From Methanothrix sp. (GTDB lineage Archaea; Halobacteriota; Methanosarcinia; Methanotrichales; Methanotrichaceae), in contig PMNG01000174.1 in NCBI GenBank assembly GCA_003162615.1, positions 1,458-36,547 of the forward strand: DNA of 35,090 nt. Reading direction: 5' to 3'. The notes below the pieces were generated by a model that was not told the origin of the DNA, did not search any database, and was given only the letters and a program-made list of their open reading frames with translations. A program made the translations under genes and the position numbers. Below, in pieces: positions 30,908-35,090 of the stretch (position 1 is its first letter; each line of letters starts with the position of its first letter).

Positions 30908-32950
30908 TTGATAAAAAAGTTGACGAATTTAAAGCCTGATCCAGGGCACCAGATATATAGTCCAGAAGGATCAAACAAAGACGGATTAAAAGAATACGGG
31001 TTAAAAGAAGATGGATCAAAAGAAGTTAAGAAGGCCGAAAGCTTGACAACAGACGATACCAAAGAGTTCCTGGGAGATATCGAATTCGAGGACACGAGCA
31101 GCATCAAAGTGCCCGATAATCTCATAGACCAGGTGATCGGCCAGGATGAAGCAGTAGAAGTCATAAAGAAGGCTGCCCACCAGAGGCGCCACGTCATGCT
31201 CATCGGCTCCCCGGGAACGGGAAAATCAATGCTAGGAAAGGCCATGAGCGAACTGCTTCCGGTCGAGGAGCTTCAGGATGTCCTGGTATACCACAACCAG
31301 GAGGACAATAATGCTCCGCGGGTACGAGTTGTGCCGGCAGGCAGGGGCAAACAGATAGTTGATGCCCAGAAGATGGAGGCAAGGAAGAAGGTCCAGACCC
31401 GAAACATGTTCTTCATGCTCATAGTTATGGGCCTTTTAGTCTACGCCTACTACACTGGCCAGCTACTCTTCGGCGTCATAGCTGCAGCGCTGATCTTCCT
31501 TTCCATGCGATACATGATGCCGAAAGAAGACGCACTGATACCTAAGCTCCTCGTGGACAACAACGGAAAGAAGAAGGCCCCATATGTTGATGCCACTGGT
31601 GCTCACGCTGGCGCACTCTTGGGCGACGTTCGGCATGATCCGTTCCAGTCCGGCGGATTAGAGACGCCTTCGCACGAGAGAGTTGAGTGCGGAGCCATTC
31701 ACAAGGCCCACAAGGGAGTCTTGTTCATCGACGAGGTCAACACTCTGAGGCTCGAGGCTCAACAGAGCCTATTGACTGCGCTTCAAGAGGGCGAGTACCC
31801 CATAACTGGACAGAGCGAACGCAGCTCAGGCGCGCTTGTCAGGACTGAGCCGGTACCCTGCAACTTCATCATGATCGTAGCAGGAAATCTGGATGCAGTC
31901 CAGGGCATGCACCCAGCCTTGAGGTCACGCATAAAAGGTTACGGTTACGAGATCTACATGCGAGACAGCATGGACGACACCCTGGAGAACCGCAATAAGC
32001 TGATCAGGTTCGTGGCTCAGGAGATCATCCGGGATGGAAAGATACCCCACTTCACTAACGATGCCGTGGTGGAGATCATCCGGGAGGCCAAGAGGAGAGC
32101 AGGCAGGAAAGGCCACCTGACTCTCATGCTCCGTGACCTCGGAGGCCTGATAAGGGTTGCAGGCGATGTGGCCAGAGCTGAGGGGACGACCCTCGCCGAT
32201 GCCCGACACGTTCTACAGGCTAAGAAGATGGCCAGGTCAGTGGAGCAGCAGCTTGCCGACAGGTACCTTGAAAGACGCAAGGACTACAGCATGTTCAGGT
32301 CTTCCGGAGACGAGATTGGCAGAGTCAACGGGCTGGCAGTCATGGCCGACTCGGGAATTGTTCTGCCCATAATGGCGGAGGTCACACCCGCCCAGTCAAA
32401 GGAAGAGGGCAGGGTCATAGCTACGGGCCGATTGCAAGAGATCGCCAAGGAGGCGGTCACCAACGTCTCTGCCCTGATCAAGAAGTTCCAGGGAGACGAC
32501 ATAACCAACAAGGACGTCCACATTCAGTTCATTGGGACATATGAGGGCGTGGAAGGCGACAGTGCCTCTATATCCATAGCCACAGCGGTCATCTCAGCCC
32601 TCGAGGGCATACCTGTCAAACAGAATGTTGCAATGACAGGCTCCCTGTCTGTCCGGGGCGACGTCCTGCCGGTCGGCGGCGTCACCCAGAAGATCGAGGC
32701 GGCGGCTCAGGCGGGAATCAAGACCGTTCTGATACCCAGGTCCAACATGGGCGACGTCCTTTTGGACGATTCCTACAAGGACAAGATCGAGATAATCCCC
32801 GTCTCTACCATTGGGGAGGTCTTCGAGTACGCCATGGGTGGCCAGAAGACCAAGCTGATAGAGAAGCTCAAGAAGTTCGCTACGGAGAAGAAGATAGGCA
32901 TCAGCCTCCCTGAGCCTATCGTTCCTCCATTGCCATCCCGGAGCCTGTAA
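30908..32950 (+). CDS. lonB: Membrane-anchored ATP-dependent protease LonB
   Basis: A 680-residue archaeal Lon. Walker A GSPGTGKSML is followed by two transmembrane segments (FFMLIVMGLLVYAYYTG and LLFGVIAAALIFLSM) inserted in the AAA domain, as in archaeal LonB. Walker B is GVLFIDEVNTL. The Ser-Lys dyad is S552 (EGDSASISIA) and K595 (VTQKIEAAAQ), 43 apart as in other Lon enzymes. The first about 45 residues from the TTG at 30908 are odd: AT-rich, with four GxxxD/E-type pentads. A TTG at 31043 (LTTDDTKEFLGDIEFED) gives the usual family N terminus, so the true start may be there. It lies 4 bases after cdc48. Confidence 0.95.
   Translation: MIKKLTNLKPDPGHQIYSPEGSNKDGLKEYGLKEDGSKEVKKAESLTTDDTKEFLGDIEFEDTSSIKVPDNLIDQVIGQDEAVEVIKKAAHQRRHVMLIGSPGTGKSMLGKAMSELLPVEELQDVLVYHNQEDNNAPRVRVVPAGRGKQIVDAQKMEARKKVQTRNMFFMLIVMGLLVYAYYTGQLLFGVIAAALIFLSMRYMMPKEDALIPKLLVDNNGKKKAPYVDATGAHAGALLGDVRHDPFQSGGLETPSHERVECGAIHKAHKGVLFIDEVNTLRLEAQQSLLTALQEGEYPITGQSERSSGALVRTEPVPCNFIMIVAGNLDAVQGMHPALRSRIKGYGYEIYMRDSMDDTLENRNKLIRFVAQEIIRDGKIPHFTNDAVVEIIREAKRRAGRKGHLTLMLRDLGGLIRVAGDVARAEGTTLADARHVLQAKKMARSVEQQLADRYLERRKDYSMFRSSGDEIGRVNGLAVMADSGIVLPIMAEVTPAQSKEEGRVIATGRLQEIAKEAVTNVSALIKKFQGDDITNKDVHIQFIGTYEGVEGDSASISIATAVISALEGIPVKQNVAMTGSLSVRGDVLPVGGVTQKIEAAAQAGIKTVLIPRSNMGDVLLDDSYKDKIEIIPVSTIGEVFEYAMGGQKTKLIEKLKKFATEKKIGISLPEPIVPPLPSRSL
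30968..31027 (+). repeat. Four 15-nt tandem repeats at the 5' end of lonB
   Basis: Units ggatcaaacaaagac, ggattaaaagaatac, gggttaaaagaagat and ggatcaaaagaagtt lie head to tail. Consensus is near GGATTAAAAGAAGAC. In the lonB frame they encode GSNKD, GLKEY, GLKED and GSKEV. The block is AT-rich compared with the rest of lonB. Confidence 0.9.
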
Positions 32951-32954
32951 TGAG

Positions 32955-34271
32955 ATGTCGGAATTCTATGACCTTCGCATCCTGAAGGGCAGCCGAACCA
33001 GGATCGTCTTGGACAATGGCAAATTGGAGGAGATCTCCGAGGCCCCTTTCCAGGGTGCAGCGGTTCGTGCCCTGTCTGGGGGAGCCTGGGGCTTTGTAAC
33101 CACCGATGCAGTCGAGGGGCTGGAGGACAAGATCGAGCTGGCCAAGAGGATCGCCAGGAAAATCGATCGTCATGAGGACCTGAGACTGGCCGAGGCTCCA
33201 GCAGGCAAGAGCGTTAACGTCCCTGTAAAGAAGAATCCGCGAGACTTGTCCCTGGAAGAAAAAGTTGAGCTTCTGAAGGAGATCGAGAACGCCGCGAAAG
33301 TCAAGGGCGTCTCGTCAACCCAGGCGGTTTATTCCGAAGTCGAGCTGACCACCGGCTACCGGAGCTCGGAAGGTCTGGACCTGGAGTCGAAGATGACCAG
33401 GATGGCTTTTTTCATAAGCGCTATTGCCAGCAGGAACGGCCTGATCCAGGGAAGCGGCGAGGGGCGTTCAGGCATAGGCGGACTGGAGATCTTCGAGCGG
33501 GAGAACCCGGTTGAGCTTGCCAGGTCAGTTGGCCAGACGGCTGTTTCCCTTCTGGACGCCACAGTGCCCAAAGGCGGATCTTTCCCTGTTATTCTCGACC
33601 AGGAGCTGGCCGGGGTATTCGTCCATGAGGCTGTCGGCCACGCCACAGAGGCTGACATAATCCTGGAAGGCGGTTCCTGTCTTGAGGGCAAGCTTGGCCA
33701 GCAGATCGGCTCGCAGATGGTCACCGTCAAGGACGATCCGAGCCTGATGCAAAACGGCTACTACCCCTTCGACGACGAGGGCAGCGTCTCCCAGGAGACT
33801 GTTCTAGTCAAGGAGGGCATCCTGAACTCCTACCTCCACAGCCGGGAAACCGCAGGACGGATGGGCGGCGTGCCCAGGAACGCAAGGGCGCAGGGAATCG
33901 ATAGACCAGTTGTACGCATGTCCAACACCTACATCGCCAACGGCGACCGTAAGGTGGACGAGATCTTCGAGGAGCTTGGCGACGGCGTGTACCTCATGGG
34001 AAGCCGGGGCGGCCAGGTCAACACAGCCGAGGGCGTGTTCCAGTTCAATGCCAAGCGCGGCTACCTGGTGGAGAAGAGCGAAAAGACCAAGCTTCTCAGG
34101 GACGTTTCGCTAACCGGAAAGATCCTGGAGATCATGAAGGACATCCGGGCGGTGGGCAACGACCTGAAGTTCAACTCCGGGAGATGCGGAAAGGCAGGAC
34201 AGCTAGTTCCCGTAAGCGACGGATCGCCGCACCTGCTGATCGAGAAGGCGACGGTGGGCGGGGCAGGATAA
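32955..34271 (+). CDS. tldD: TldD-type zinc metallopeptidase subunit
   Basis: A 438-residue catalytic subunit of the TldD/TldE peptidase, which degrades or trims small unfolded peptides. The zinc motif is FVHEAVGHATEAD, HExxxH at H224-H229. Other family blocks are DEGSVSQETVLVKEGILNSYL, the PRNARAQGIDRPVVRMSNTY loop and GSRGGQVNTAEGVFQF. It starts 4 bases after lonB and closes the regulator-cdc48-lonB-tldD operon. The partner tldE lies 14 kb away, beside the proteasome chaperone gene. Confidence 0.95.
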   Translation: MSEFYDLRILKGSRTRIVLDNGKLEEISEAPFQGAAVRALSGGAWGFVTTDAVEGLEDKIELAKRIARKIDRHEDLRLAEAPAGKSVNVPVKKNPRDLSLEEKVELLKEIENAAKVKGVSSTQAVYSEVELTTGYRSSEGLDLESKMTRMAFFISAIASRNGLIQGSGEGRSGIGGLEIFERENPVELARSVGQTAVSLLDATVPKGGSFPVILDQELAGVFVHEAVGHATEADIILEGGSCLEGKLGQQIGSQMVTVKDDPSLMQNGYYPFDDEGSVSQETVLVKEGILNSYLHSRETAGRMGGVPRNARAQGIDRPVVRMSNTYIANGDRKVDEIFEELGDGVYLMGSRGGQVNTAEGVFQFNAKRGYLVEKSEKTKLLRDVSLTGKILEIMKDIRAVGNDLKFNSGRCGKAGQLVPVSDGSPHLLIEKATVGGAG

Positions 34272-34299
34272 GAGCTTTTGGTCAACTGCGATTGAACTC

Positions 34300-34310
34300 A
34301 ATTTTTTAAA
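34300..34310 (+). terminator. T6 tract after tldD
   Basis: A run of six T (34302-34307) about 30 bases beyond the tldD stop, in an otherwise unmarked spacer. A T-tract terminator is plausible; no stem is seen. Confidence 0.4.
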
Positions 34311-34427
34311 TATTGTTCTGAGAAAATCTGAGCTTTGGCAGCCGCGGGCGTTAGGGCAATATAGTCAACGCTAGGTGCATATTTGCATCGTCATAGTGAT
34401 TACGCCTAAACTTCGTAGACAAGTGGG

Positions 34428-34440
34428 AAAAAATATATAC
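34428..34440 (+). promoter_or_regulatory. TATA-like element before the small winged-helix gene
   Basis: AAAAAATATATAC is centred about 30 bases before the ATG at 34465. The GAGGAG ribosome site lies between them, so the leader is very short or transcription starts slightly upstream of the usual distance. Confidence 0.4.
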
Positions 34441-34464
34441 GATATCAATGATATGAGGAGAAGT

Positions 34465-34728
34465 ATGAGCGATAACATTGACGAAGTCGATTTGAAAATC
34501 CTGGAAGCCATTGCAGAATTAAAGGTTTCTTACCCAAATGCTGACAAGATCAAAGCGGTGGTTAGAATAGATCCAGAAGAGCTTGGAGCGCGCTTGGGAG
34601 GACTAGAATCAGAGGGACTCGTCAAAGCTCTGAAGGGGGCCCACATGCCGGGGGTCAGTCTTCCTAACGGTACATATGCAGCAGGCCTAACCGATATGGG
34701 ACGACTAAGGCTGATAAAAAGTAAGTAG
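34465..34728 (+). CDS. Small winged-helix-like protein
   Basis: An 87-residue protein reading MSDNIDEVDLKILEAIAELK, then RIDPEELGARLGGLESEGLV, then GLTDMGRLRLIKSK. The helix-helix-turn-helix-strand order is that of a winged-helix DNA-binding domain of the type that closes with L-T-D-x-G-R. No ligand or dimer domain is attached. The ATG at 34465 is chosen because GAGGAG lies 4 bases upstream; in-frame ATGs at 34453 and 34375 lack this. It is probably a regulator of unknown target. The next gene follows 84 bases downstream. Confidence 0.65.
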   Translation: MSDNIDEVDLKILEAIAELKVSYPNADKIKAVVRIDPEELGARLGGLESEGLVKALKGAHMPGVSLPNGTYAAGLTDMGRLRLIKSK

Positions 34729-34812
34729 TAAATCTTCGCCGGGGACTATATCAAAAAATAAATTACTCGGTTTCATTTCTTCACAATTATAGGAAAACTT
34801 AGGAGGAGCATA

Positions 34813-35090
34813 ATGCCTGATGCTCTGAGAAATGTCGGCTCTGAAGAAATCCTTGATGCAATCAGGGCGAACTTGCCCATAAACTACGAACATGTTCGTA
34901 TCCAAGGGAATCTCGACATAAGTGAGTTGGATTTGCCTACGGATCATGCTGAACTAACTTGTCCTAAAGTCTATGGCCTGCTAGAAACCAAAAAAATCGT
35001 AACGTCATCAATAAAAATCAAGGATTCAGTCATTGAGGGAGTTGTAAACTTCGATAATGTAATCTTCCAAGAAACCTTCATGCCCGATTG
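34813..35090 (+). CDS. Pentapeptide-repeat protein, 5' part only
   Basis: The first 92 residues of a gene cut by the window end. AGGAGGAG lies 4 bases before the ATG. It reads MPDALRNVGSEEILDAIRAN, then VRIQGNLDISELDLP, then SVIEGVVNFDNVIFQETFMP. The ENVNFDNxxF-type steps are the beginning of a pentapeptide-repeat right-handed beta helix, with an N-terminal cap also seen in methanogen proteins of this family (from memory). No membrane segment is visible yet. Function of such proteins is usually unknown. Confidence 0.7.
   Translation, partial: MPDALRNVGSEEILDAIRANLPINYEHVRIQGNLDISELDLPTDHAELTCPKVYGLLETKKIVTSSIKIKDSVIEGVVNFDNVIFQETFMPD

Noticed and set aside
30968..31027. Tandem repeats as a CRISPR array
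   Set aside because: Units are 15 nt, directly adjacent with no spacers, and keep the lonB reading frame.
34272..34464. tRNA or small RNA gene in the spacer after tldD
   Set aside because: No cloverleaf, no TTCGA-type loop, and no stable long hairpin seen by eye.

Overview
The window is chromosomal DNA of a methanogenic archaeon. Archaeal-only information genes (L44e, S27e, aIF2 alpha, Nop10, PriS, GINS, membrane LonB, CDC48) sit beside a DUF2111 gene, a family largely restricted to methanogens. Leaderless or GGAGG/GGTGAT-type starts, several TTG starts, and many secreted Asn-X-Ser/Thr-rich proteins point to Methanosarcinales, most likely the Methanothrix (Methanosaeta) group. The genus is inference from memory of family sequences. 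No rRNA, tRNA, insertion sequence, CRISPR array or prophage was seen.

Region 1 (1-11.2 kb) is accessory and cell-surface in character. It holds an exported SNase-like protein lacking key catalytic residues, a membrane-anchored molybdopterin oxidoreductase, two secreted paralogues, a frameshifted LUD-domain gene, two tandem secreted lamin-tail-domain proteins, a secreted-protein gene broken by several indels, argS, an exported DUF4139 protein and a conserved protein of unknown function. Gene decay is concentrated here.

Region 2 (11.3-22 kb) is the conserved core. It has an AlkD-like glycosylase, a small zinc ribbon and a six-TM voltage-gated-type channel with an odd pore and a broken or non-canonical start. 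A long co-directional block follows: nitrilase, priS, GINS, rpl44e, rps27e, aIF2 alpha, nop10, a PAC2-family proteasome chaperone, tldE/pmbA and prs. Several neighbours overlap by ATGA. This is the known archaeal replication-translation neighbourhood, extended here towards proteolysis. A convergent polX with a PHP domain closes it.

Region 3 (22-28 kb) has an AT-rich gap, a small secreted protein, a coupled pair of very small ORFs, the Era-like GTPase/OapB/OapC operon, a radical SAM/SPASM protein divergent from argG, and an overlapping DUF2111-rimI pair.

Region 4 (28-35 kb) is a protein quality-control operon: a two-headed winged-helix regulator overlapping cdc48, then lonB and tldD, with inverted repeats upstream that could be an operator. 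A small winged-helix-like protein and the start of a pentapeptide-repeat protein end the window.

No wholly new multi-gene system was recognised. The best leads are two conserved genes (rps27e, pmbA) whose expected start codon reads ATA, the channel with a TIGMN pore and a likely 1-nt frameshift at its start, the regulator-CDC48-LonB-TldD operon with a young 15-nt repeat in lonB, and the cluster of single-base frameshifts at 4.3-7.1 kb.
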